Shown: piece by piece, positions 1 through 6,016 of the stretch | Layout: each line of letters starts with the position of its first letter | How positions within the stretch are numbered: the first letter of the stretch is position 1 | Assembly (NCBI GenBank): GCA_947454285.1 | Contig: CANGJO010000052.1 | Span: forward strand, 1-6,725 | Length of the DNA stretch: 6,725 nt | Source of the DNA: Microbacteriaceae bacterium | GTDB lineage: Bacteria; Actinomycetota; Actinomycetes; Actinomycetales; Microbacteriaceae | Direction: 5' to 3' | The notes under the pieces: model-generated | Told to the model about the DNA's origin: nothing | Databases searched by the model: none | Seen by the model: only the letters and a program-made list of their open reading frames with translations | Program-made: the position numbers and the translations under genes

Positions 1-1
1 G

Positions 2-610
2 AAGAGTTCGATCGTTGAGCAGGCAGAGGCACTTGCTGCCAAGGGCTCAGACGACATTGCTGGTTACCGCAAACTTCTTGATGAATGGAAGAGCAGCGGC
101 CGCACTCCAGGTAAATCTGATGATGCGCTTTGGTTGCGTTTCAAAGCTGCCGGCGACTCCATCTTCGCTAAGAAGTCAGAGACTGCCGTTGTTGAAAACG
201 CAGAGCAGGAAAAGAACCTGGCTGCAAAGCTTGAGATTCTAAAAGAAGCGGCAAGCATTGACCCTGAGAAGGACCTTGCTTCTGCAAAGAAGGCTCTTCA
301 GTCAATCCAGCAGCGTTGGGAAAAAGCAGGTCGCGTTCCAAAAGACAAGCTTCGTGAGACAGAGGACAAGCTTCGTGCAATCGAAGCAAAAGTTCGCAAG
401 GTTGAAGAAGACGAGTGGCGCAAGACTGACCCTGCCGCGATTGAACGATCTAATAGCGTTACAGCTCAATTGGAAGATTCAATCAAGAAGCTTGAGGCTG
501 CGCTAGAAAAGGCAACAGCTTCAAAGGATGCCAAGAAGATCAAGGATGCCACTGAGGCTCTTGAAGCGCGTATGGCTTGGCTAGAGGTTGTTAAAGCCTC
601 AATGGCTTAA
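2..610 (+). CDS. DUF349 domain-containing protein (5' end cut by the window edge)
   Basis: The reading frame is open from base 2 to a TAA at 608-610, giving the last 202 residues of a longer protein; the true start lies outside the window. Two DUF349-type repeats are visible. The first, around residues 22-52, carries the family pattern of a tryptophan before a G-R turn, then LW and a downstream F (key residues W29, G33-R34, L43-W44, F47). A second, degenerate copy lies around residues 78-118 (QQRWEKAGRVP, then an EDEW at its end). The rest is Lys/Glu/Ala-rich and should form long helices, probably coiled coil, up to the C-terminus. There is no signal peptide or membrane segment in the visible part, so a cytoplasmic protein is likely. 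The family has no settled biochemical role, so I assign none. It is convergent with rel and shares four bases with it. The family call is solid; the function is unknown. Confidence 0.85.
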   Translation, partial: KSSIVEQAEALAAKGSDDIAGYRKLLDEWKSSGRTPGKSDDALWLRFKAAGDSIFAKKSETAVVENAEQEKNLAAKLEILKEAASIDPEKDLASAKKALQSIQQRWEKAGRVPKDKLRETEDKLRAIEAKVRKVEEDEWRKTDPAAIERSNSVTAQLEDSIKKLEAALEKATASKDAKKIKDATEALEARMAWLEVVKASMA

Positions 611-2853
611 GCGTTACTAACTCGGTAAACGTCATACACCGCTTCAATTCGGCGGACTGCATTCAATAGGTGCTCAAGCAAGTTTGCGTCACCCATTTCA
701 AAAACGAATCGGCTAAGTGCTACTCGGTCTGATCTGGTTGATACCGATGCCGACAAAATGTTCACGTGGTGCTCCGATAGCACGCGGGTAACATCAGAGA
801 GCAAACCACCGCGATCCAGTGCCTCGATTTGAATCTGCACCAAGAACAAACTCTTTGAGGTTGGTGCCCAACTAACTTCCATCAGGCGCTCTGGCTCGAG
901 CATCAGCTGCTCAACGTTTTTACAGTCATTTCGGTGAACCGATACTCCGCTTCCGCGAGTTACGAAACCGATGATTTGGTCACCCGGCACCGGAGTGCAA
1001 CATCTAGCCAGCTTCACCAATACGTCGGCATCACCCTTGACCAAGACCCCGGCATCGTTACTGCGTGCACGATTTACACTGCGTGGGCTAGGTGGAAGCT
1101 GGAATTCGGTTTCGTCGTTTTCTTCATGCGAGATCGCTGCAATCAGCTTCTCAACCACCGATTGCGCAGAAACGTGATTGATTCCGATTGCCGCGTAAAG
1201 TCCTTCGACATCAGGGAATCTAAGTTCGCCGGCTAGTTTCACTAATTCATCAGCAGCCATAAGGCGCTGTAGCGGCAGGTTCTGCTTGCGCATTGCCTTG
1301 GCCAGCATTTCTTTTCCGTGTTCGATTGCATCATCGCGTCGCTCAATTGCAAAGTGCTGTTTAATTTTGGCGCGAGCACGTGGCGACTTAACGAAGTTAA
1401 GCCAATCCTTTGATGGTCCAGCATCAGGAGACTTTGAAGTGAAAATTTCAACAACGTCACCGGATTGCAAAGGTGTCTCAAGCGGAACGAGTCTGCCGTT
1501 TACCTTGGCACCCATTGTGCGGTGACCAACATCGGTGTGGATTGTGTAGGCGAAGTCAACCGGTGTTGCTCCCCCGGTTAGGCCAACGACCTTGCCCTTT
1601 GGAGTGAATACGTAAACCTCTTTGGCGCCGATTTCAAAACGCAACGAATCAAGGAACTCTGAAGGATCCTGGGTTTCAGCTTGCCAATCAGTGAGGTGTT
1701 TCAACCAGACCAAATCTTCATCTGCGGTCTCGTTTGACTTGCCAACCTGCTCTTTGTACTTCCAGTGCGCAGCAACACCGTACTCGGCACGGTTGTGCAT
1801 TTCGTGAGTACGAATTTGAATTTCAACCGGGCGGCCCTGCGGTCCAATCACGGTGGTGTGCAGCGACTGATAAAGATTGAACTTTGGCATTGCGATGTAA
1901 TCCTTGAAGCGTCCTGGGACCGGATTCCATCGAGCGTGGATTGAACCTAGAACCGCGTAGCAATCGCGAACCTCGTCAACCAAGACTCGAATGCCCACCA
2001 AGTCGTAGATGTCGTCAAACTCGCGACCGCGAACCACCATCTTCTGGTAGATCGAGTAATACTGTTTTGGTCGACCGGCAACAGATCCGCGAATCTTCGC
2101 CTCTTGAAGGTCTTCGTTGATTGATTCGATAACGCTGTCGATAAATTCAGAACGCTTTGGTGTGCGCTGGGTGACAAGGTTCACGATTTCTTCGTAGACC
2201 TTTGGATAGAGCACAGAGAACGAAATGTCCTCAAGCTCCCACTTGATCGTGCTGATACCTAAACGGTGAGCCAAAGGAGCATAAATCTCAAGCGTCTCTT
2301 GCGCCTTGCGCTTTGCCGAATCCTCTGAAACAAAACCCCAGGTCCGTGCGTTGTGTAGGCGGTCGGCAAGTTTGATTACCAAGACACGAATGTCCTTAGA
2401 CATTGCTACGACCATCTTGCGCACGGTTTCGGCTTGGGCGTGATCGCCAAACTTAACCTTGTCTAGCTTGGTCACGCCATCAACCAGCATGGCAACCTCG
2501 TCACCAAAATCCTTGGTCAACATGTCTAGCGTGTAATCGGTGTCTTCAACGGTGTCGTGAAGAAGCGATGCAGCAAGTGTGACCGGGCCAATTCCCAGCT
2601 CGGCAAGAATCTGAGTCACTGCTAACGGGTGGGTGATGTAAGGCTCACCCGATTTACGCTTTTGCTCGCGGTGCGCCTCTTCGGCGACTACGAAGGCACG
2701 CTCAATGATCGACAGATCGGCCTTTGGGTGGTTCAGCTTGGCGACTCTAAGAATCTCGCCCAGTTCATTTGCGTATGGCCCAGCCTTAGGAAACAGGCGC
2801 GGCAAGCGATTGCGCAGGATAGAGATACTACCCGTTGGAGTTGGATCACTCAC
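607..2853 (-). CDS. rel: Bifunctional (p)ppGpp synthetase/hydrolase, Rel/RSH family
   Basis: This 748-residue cytoplasmic enzyme makes (p)ppGpp from ATP and GDP/GTP and also hydrolyses it, driving the stringent response. All domains of a long RSH are present in order. The HD hydrolase domain (about 45-200) has H75, H99-D100, E103-D104 and D164 in KLADRLHN. The synthetase domain (about 255-370) has GRPKQYYSIYQKM, D284 in DLVGIRV and E344 in VEIQIRT. RFKD at 315-318 is the charge pattern of bifunctional enzymes; RelA-only synthetases have ExDD. TGS follows at about 410-473, then a helical domain, the Cys-containing module with C618-C619, H640 and C644, and a C-terminal ACT domain (about 668-746). 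No key residue is missing, so both activities are expected. The start is GTG at 2851-2853, supported by a good ribosome site seven bases upstream. The gene lies 36 bp after secF, and its TAA overlaps the convergent DUF349 gene. Confidence 0.97.
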   Translation of the reverse strand: MSDPTPTGSISILRNRLPRLFPKAGPYANELGEILRVAKLNHPKADLSIIERAFVVAEEAHREQKRKSGEPYITHPLAVTQILAELGIGPVTLAASLLHDTVEDTDYTLDMLTKDFGDEVAMLVDGVTKLDKVKFGDHAQAETVRKMVVAMSKDIRVLVIKLADRLHNARTWGFVSEDSAKRKAQETLEIYAPLAHRLGISTIKWELEDISFSVLYPKVYEEIVNLVTQRTPKRSEFIDSVIESINEDLQEAKIRGSVAGRPKQYYSIYQKMVVRGREFDDIYDLVGIRVLVDEVRDCYAVLGSIHARWNPVPGRFKDYIAMPKFNLYQSLHTTVIGPQGRPVEIQIRTHEMHNRAEYGVAAHWKYKEQVGKSNETADEDLVWLKHLTDWQAETQDPSEFLDSLRFEIGAKEVYVFTPKGKVVGLTGGATPVDFAYTIHTDVGHRTMGAKVNGRLVPLETPLQSGDVVEIFTSKSPDAGPSKDWLNFVKSPRARAKIKQHFAIERRDDAIEHGKEMLAKAMRKQNLPLQRLMAADELVKLAGELRFPDVEGLYAAIGINHVSAQSVVEKLIAAISHEENDETEFQLPPSPRSVNRARSNDAGVLVKGDADVLVKLARCCTPVPGDQIIGFVTRGSGVSVHRNDCKNVEQLMLEPERLMEVSWAPTSKSLFLVQIQIEALDRGGLLSDVTRVLSEHHVNILSASVSTRSDRVALSRFVFEMGDANLLEHLLNAVRRIEAVYDVYRVSNA

Positions 2854-2860
2854 CGTTGGC

Positions 2861-2867
2861 CCTTCTT
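2861..2867 (-). promoter_or_regulatory. Ribosome binding site of rel
   Basis: Read on the minus strand this is AAGAAGG, seven bases before the GTG at 2853. It supports that GTG as the start. Its AAGAA part could pair with TTCTT at 2871-2875 in a weak five-pair hairpin with a three-base loop. Confidence 0.7.
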
Positions 2868-2889
2868 TCTAAGAACAGCCTACAAGCCA

Positions 2890-3861
2890 CTATTTAGCAG
2901 CCAAAACCTTTGCCGCAGCCTTCTTGTACTTTGGCTCACCTTCGCGAAGGTGGCTGTACAACGGAGCCGCAATGAAGATGGTTGAGTATGTGCCCACGAT
3001 GATACCGATGAACAATGCCAGTGCGATGTCGCGAAGGGTTCCGGCACCAAGCAAAGTTGCACCAATGAACAAGATCGACGCAACCGGAAGCACGGCCACT
3101 ACAGAGGTGTTAATTGAGCGAACCAAAGTCTGGTTGATCGCGTAGTTAACCTGCTCGGCAAAGGTTGTGTTCTCACTGAATTCAACTTCAAAAGTGTTCT
3201 CGCGAATCTTGTCGAAGACCACCACTGTGTCGTAAAGCGAGTATCCAAGAATGGTTAGGAAACCAATAACCGCCGCCGGGGTGACTTCAAAACCAAGAGC
3301 GCCGTAAACACCAGCGGTGATGATCAAGTCGTGTAGCAGGGCAGCAACGGCGGCCAGCGACATCTTTAGTGTGCGGAAGTAAAGCGCCATCAGAACTGCT
3401 GCAAGCAGAATAAAGACAACCAAACCGTTCAGTGCCTTACCGGTTACGTCTGCTCCCCAGTTAGCACCAATGAACGAACTGGCTACTGCACCGCTCTCAA
3501 CACCGTATGCATTAGCAAGCGCAACGCGAACTTCTTCTGACTTGACATCGGTTAGCTGCTCGGTCTGCACACGAATTGCTTCGGTGCCCACATTCGTGAC
3601 TAGTGGCTGTGACTGAGCTTCAACGCTGTGAACCGCGTCAACGGCAATCTGCTGTGAGGTGTTGGCAACACCAGAAACACGGAATTCTGAACCACCGCGG
3701 AACTCGATACCAAAATTGAAACCACCACGAGCGGTAGGAAGAATCACGGCAAGCGCGATCATTGCTGCTGCGACTACATAAAACACCTTGCGGCGACCAA
3801 CAAAGTTGATCGAACGCTTACCGGTGTAAAGGTCGTTACCAAATTCGCTGAACTTAGACAT
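2890..3861 (-). CDS. secF: Protein translocase subunit SecF
   Basis: SecF partners SecD and YajC at the SecYEG channel, where the complex uses the proton motive force to help exported proteins emerge. The 323-residue protein has the SecF architecture. TM1 is at about 24-42, followed by FGIEFRGG (50-57), the SecF form of the first-domain signature. An extracytoplasmic domain runs to about 140, then five more membrane helices (about 143-161, 167-187, 194-216, 249-272 and 278-301). Conserved charged membrane residues are D178 (LLHD) and D211 in GYSLYDTVVVFDKIREN, a strong RND/SecF motif. The C-terminus is a short Lys/Ala-rich cytoplasmic tail. The protein contains no cysteine. The ATG overlaps the secD stop by one base (TAATG) and has a strong ribosome site inside secD, so translational coupling is likely. 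The stop is TAG. Confidence 0.97.
   Translation of the reverse strand: MSKFSEFGNDLYTGKRSINFVGRRKVFYVVAAAMIALAVILPTARGGFNFGIEFRGGSEFRVSGVANTSQQIAVDAVHSVEAQSQPLVTNVGTEAIRVQTEQLTDVKSEEVRVALANAYGVESGAVASSFIGANWGADVTGKALNGLVVFILLAAVLMALYFRTLKMSLAAVAALLHDLIITAGVYGALGFEVTPAAVIGFLTILGYSLYDTVVVFDKIRENTFEVEFSENTTFAEQVNYAINQTLVRSINTSVVAVLPVASILFIGATLLGAGTLRDIALALFIGIIVGTYSTIFIAAPLYSHLREGEPKYKKAAAKVLAAK
2937..2952. repeat. 16-bp perfect palindrome inside the 3' end of secF
   Basis: CACCTTCGCGAAGGTG equals its own reverse complement. It encodes HLREGE of the SecF tail on the minus strand, and lies 84 bases before the rel start. In RNA it can fold into six base pairs closed by a CGCG loop. No T-tract follows on either strand, so it is not a standard intrinsic terminator. 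It could be a coding accident, an mRNA hairpin or a protein-binding site. Confidence 0.5.
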
Positions 3862-5570
3862 TAGTTGTTCTCCCCTGCTGATGCAGACTTTTCCGCAGCC
3901 TTACGCTCGGCAATGGTTTGACGCTTTGCAGCTTCCTTTGAAGCCTGAGCAGCCTTGGTAGCAGGAACATTCTTAGCGGTGCGGAACTGGCCGCGACCAA
4001 TGTAACTGTTTGCACCAAGTGCCTTGGAATCGAATCCTGACCATGGGTGACCAGAGCTGAAGAAGTTAACCTTCGCAAGCAACTGAAGAATTGGGTGGGT
4101 GAAGATCATGGCAACTCCAAGGTCAACCAAAGTGGTTAGACCAAGTGTGAACGCAAAACCACGAACGTTTCCAACGGTTAGAAGGTAAAGCACAACAGCA
4201 GCCAAAAGGCTTACCGAACCAGAAACGATGATGGTGCGAATCGCACGCTTCCAACCCTGCTCAACTGCAGCGCCTACCGAACGGCCATCGCGAAGTTCAT
4301 CACGCACGCGCTCGAAGTAAACGATGAACGAGTCTGCCGTAATACCAATTGAAACAATCAAACCGGCAACACCCGCGAGTGATAGACGGTAGCCCTGGCG
4401 CCAAGAAAGAATCGTGATGATCAGGTAAACCAAGATCGCTGCAACTGCTAGCGAACCAATTGTCACCACAGCCAAACCACGGTACTGGAAGATCGAGTAA
4501 ATGATTACTAGAAGAAGACCAATTGCTCCAGCTAGAAGGCCACTTGCCAACTGCTCTGAACCAAGGGTCGCAGAAATGTTTTCCTGGCTCTGAACTTCAA
4601 AACCAATAGGCAATGAACCGTACTTTAGCGAGTCGGCAAGCGCCTTCGAAGAAAGTTTGTTGAAGCTACCTGTGATCTGCGCAGATCCACCCGTGATAAC
4701 CGCATTGGTGCTTGGTGCGGTGATTACATAACCGTCAAGAGTTACCGCGAAACGGTTCTTTGGATCTGTCTGTGGGTACAAGCGACTTGTTACAGCAGAG
4801 AACTGCTTGGTACCAAGATCATCAAACTTTAGGTTTACAGCCCAAGTGTTGGTTGATGCACCGGTTGAAGTTGTAATGGTTCCCGCGTTTGCATCGGCGA
4901 TGTTCGCACCTTCGATTTCAACTGGACCAAGAACATACTTCTCGTAACCGCTGGTGTCACAAGTGATCAAAGGCAAAGTTGGGTCGTCAACCTGACCAGG
5001 CTCACGGAAAGTCTTGCTACAGTCCAACGCGTCGTAAGCAGCCTTTATCGGTGTGCTTACCCAGTTGCTGTCACTAGCGTCAGTTGGCGCAGCACTTGGC
5101 TTTGATGATGTCTTTGGTGATGCACTTGGGCTAGGGCTTGCATCACCAGTTGAAGTTGTTGCGGCACCGGCAGACTGCGAAGCCAAAATCACCGGACGGA
5201 ACTGAAGCTTTGCGCTTGAGCGAATCAACTTAAGAGTTGTCTCGTCTGGAGTACCAGGGATTTCAACGATGATGTTGTTCGCGCCCTGTGTCTTTACTGA
5301 CGCTTCGCTAACACCAGTGGCATCCACACGCTGACGAATGATTCCAACCGCCTGGTTCAACTGCTCTTCAGTTACCTTCTGGCCATCGGCAAGCTGGGGA
5401 GCAAGAATGATTTGCGTTCCACCCTGCAAGTCCAGAGCCAACTTAGGCACGAATGAGGCACCCGCACCGGTCACGGTACCAAGACCAATCAGACCGATAA
5501 GCACGACGACGATGCCGCCGAGCCAGGTTAGACGCTTACGCGCGCCCTTAGTTACAGATGAATCAGACAC
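3861..5570 (-). CDS. secD: Protein translocase subunit SecD
   Basis: SecD is the larger half of the proton-driven SecDF complex that acts after SecA to complete protein export. The 569-residue protein has TM1 at about 14-35, then the SecD signature LALDLQGGTQI (44-54) opening the extracytoplasmic domain, which runs to about 335. Helices follow at about 342-361, 366-386, 398-419, 444-466 and 470-492. D413 in TADSF, followed by FERVRDELRDGRS, matches the functional acidic residue of TM4; the Ala/Ser/Phe around it is the actinobacterial version of the usual VDAN. Residues 131-169 are a Ser/Thr/Pro/Ala-rich linker inside the outer domain. The only two cysteines, C184 and C204, lie just beyond it. 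The C-terminal 35 residues form a Lys/Ala/Glu-rich cytoplasmic tail. The start is GTG at 5568-5570, chosen for its ribosome site and its fit 19 bp after yajC. A disulfide and a disordered linker are inferred. Confidence 0.97.
   Translation of the reverse strand: MSDSSVTKGARKRLTWLGGIVVVLIGLIGLGTVTGAGASFVPKLALDLQGGTQIILAPQLADGQKVTEEQLNQAVGIIRQRVDATGVSEASVKTQGANNIIVEIPGTPDETTLKLIRSSAKLQFRPVILASQSAGAATTSTGDASPSPSASPKTSSKPSAAPTDASDSNWVSTPIKAAYDALDCSKTFREPGQVDDPTLPLITCDTSGYEKYVLGPVEIEGANIADANAGTITTSTGASTNTWAVNLKFDDLGTKQFSAVTSRLYPQTDPKNRFAVTLDGYVITAPSTNAVITGGSAQITGSFNKLSSKALADSLKYGSLPIGFEVQSQENISATLGSEQLASGLLAGAIGLLLVIIYSIFQYRGLAVVTIGSLAVAAILVYLIITILSWRQGYRLSLAGVAGLIVSIGITADSFIVYFERVRDELRDGRSVGAAVEQGWKRAIRTIIVSGSVSLLAAVVLYLLTVGNVRGFAFTLGLTTLVDLGVAMIFTHPILQLLAKVNFFSSGHPWSGFDSKALGANSYIGRGQFRTAKNVPATKAAQASKEAAKRQTIAERKAAEKSASAGENN
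3869..3876 (-). promoter_or_regulatory. Ribosome binding site of secF, within secD
   Basis: The minus strand reads AGGGGAGA, ending seven bases before the secF ATG. It lies in the last codons of secD. Together with the TAATG overlap it fixes the secF start and allows ribosomes ending secD to restart at once. Confidence 0.8.
5064..5180 (-). other. Low-complexity Ser/Thr/Pro/Ala linker coded within secD
   Basis: This stretch codes for SecD residues 131-169, made almost only of Ser, Ala, Thr, Pro and Gly with a few Lys and Asp. It sits between two folded parts of the extracytoplasmic domain. Such composition suggests a flexible outer-surface linker. The segment is in frame and uses mixed codons, so it is not a recent simple-repeat expansion. 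Confidence 0.7.
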
Positions 5571-5575
5571 AGGAA

Positions 5576-5580
5576 TCCTT
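5576..5580 (-). promoter_or_regulatory. Ribosome binding site of secD
   Basis: The minus strand reads AAGGA, five bases before the GTG at 5570, in the 19-bp gap after yajC. It is the reason for choosing this GTG. The site is flanked on both sides by a short direct repeat, ATTCCT. Confidence 0.6.
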
Positions 5581-5589
5581 AGGAATTAA

Positions 5590-5955
5590 TTACTTGGCGG
5601 CTGGCTTTTTTGCAGCTGGCTTCTTAGCTGCAGGCTTTGCCACTGACTTGGTTGCTGGCTTAGCAGCAGGGGTCTTTGCAGTCGAGGTCTTGGCAACAGA
5701 CTTAGCTGCTGCATCAACGCTACGGATTGCACCCTTTAGGAAAGCGATCTTGGTTCCAGGTGTAGTTTCTAGAACTGCACGGTCACCCTCTACCGAAACG
5801 ATGGTTCCGGTGATGCCGCTGTGCAATACAACGCTTGAGCCAACCTTGATGCTGGCCAATAGGTCTGAAGCTTGCTTCTTGCGCTTACGTGAGCTCATGA
5901 ACATCATGGCGATTAGAACTGCTAGGGCAACTACGAGGAATACGTCCTGAGACAT
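5590..5955 (-). CDS. yajC: Preprotein translocase accessory subunit YajC
   Basis: YajC is the small single-span membrane partner of SecD and SecF. The 121-residue protein begins with a membrane helix at about 5-20 (VFLVVALAVLIAMMFM), followed by the basic stop-transfer sequence RKRKK (23-27) and the conserved soluble part: IKVGSSVVLHSGITGTIVSVEGDRAVLE and a final GAIRSV. This matches the family's usual pattern of a V-x-x-x-G-I-x-G turn. From residue 82 on, the protein changes to a Lys/Ala/Pro/Thr-rich tail of 40 residues, ending in three perfect KPAAK units. The tail makes it longer than a minimal YajC and should be cytoplasmic and strongly positive. The ATG at 5953-5955 has only a weak ribosome site. 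It is the first gene of the sec cluster, 56 bp after ruvB, with a terminator and possible promoter in between. The identity is secure; the tail's role is unknown. Confidence 0.93.
   Translation of the reverse strand: MSQDVFLVVALAVLIAMMFMSSRKRKKQASDLLASIKVGSSVVLHSGITGTIVSVEGDRAVLETTPGTKIAFLKGAIRSVDAAAKSVAKTSTAKTPAAKPATKSVAKPAAKKPAAKKPAAK
5593..5637 (-). repeat. Three tandem 15-bp units coding KPAAK at the YajC C-terminus
   Basis: Residues 107-121 of YajC are KPAAK three times over, ending at the stop codon. The three units differ at synonymous positions (for example GCAGCT, GCTGCA and GCCGCC for Ala-Ala). The peptide is therefore conserved across units while the DNA is not, which points to protein-level selection or an old duplication. 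Confidence 0.85.
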
Positions 5956-5960
5956 TTTGG

Positions 5961-5965
5961 CCTAT
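5961..5965 (-). promoter_or_regulatory. Weak candidate ribosome binding site of yajC
   Basis: The minus strand reads ATAGG, five bases before the yajC ATG. Only AGG matches the usual core, so this is the poorest ribosome site of the cluster. No better candidate lies near the start. Confidence 0.35.
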
Positions 5966-5977
5966 CGTTTGGGAGTT

Positions 5978-6005
5978 AACACAATAAAGACGCCTTTAGG
6001 CGTCT
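5978..6005 (-). terminator. Intrinsic terminator after ruvB
   Basis: On the minus strand a perfect seven-pair stem (AGACGCC with GGCGTCT, 6005-5988) closes a TAAA loop. It is followed by TTATTGTGTT, which is T-rich though interrupted. The stem starts seven bases after the ruvB TAA, so it most simply ends the ruvB transcript. The other strand has no T-tract after the stem, so it acts one way. The hairpin lies upstream of yajC. The sec genes therefore need either readthrough or their own promoter. Confidence 0.7.
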
Positions 6006-6010
6006 AGACG

Positions 6011-6016
6011 ATTATA
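6011..6016 (-). promoter_or_regulatory. Candidate -10 box for the yajC-secD-secF(-rel) operon
   Basis: The minus strand reads TATAAT, an exact -10 consensus, overlapping the ruvB stop codon (CTA TAA T). A start six to seven bases downstream would fall at about 6004, at the foot of the terminator hairpin, giving a leader of about 49 bases. No recognisable -35 hexamer is found at spacings of 16-19 bp, and there is no TGn extension. Poorly conserved -35 boxes are common in actinobacteria, so the call rests on the -10 alone. Confidence 0.4.

Noticed and set aside
553..601. Seven-base inverted repeat (TGAGGCT and AGCCTCA) in the DUF349 gene end
   Set aside because: The arms are 35 bases apart inside coding sequence with no T-tract, and this is expected by chance at this length.
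611..632. Possible hairpin at the rel/DUF349 junction (GCGTTAC with GTAAACGT)
   Set aside because: The stem has a bulge, a wobble pair and a seven-base loop, and no T-tract follows on either strand. It is too weak to call a terminator.
934..1236. 100-residue plus-strand open frame within rel
   Set aside because: It is fully opposite the conserved Rel Cys-module and helical region and has no recognisable features.
2871..2903. Possible rel promoter (TTGGCT, 16 bp, TAGGCT) across the secF stop
   Set aside because: Each hexamer matches its consensus at only three of six positions, so it is not distinguishable from background.
2629..2985. 118-residue open frame on the plus strand across the rel start and secF end
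   Set aside because: It lies antisense to two well-identified genes and shows no recognisable domain.
3854..4078. Minus-strand open frame over the secD 3' end in another frame
   Set aside because: It is a shifted reading of the secD C-terminal tail; the secD frame has the conserved motifs.
4326..4340. TADSF in place of the usual VDAN motif in SecD TM4
   Set aside because: The essential aspartate (D413) is kept, and I recall the same variant in mycobacterial SecD, so it is a lineage trait rather than a defect.
5558..5950. 130-residue open frame on the plus strand opposite yajC, with an alanine/phenylalanine/glycine-rich start
   Set aside because: Its composition is the mirror of the Lys/Ala-rich YajC tail on the other strand. 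It has no family resemblance, and yajC is clearly the real gene.
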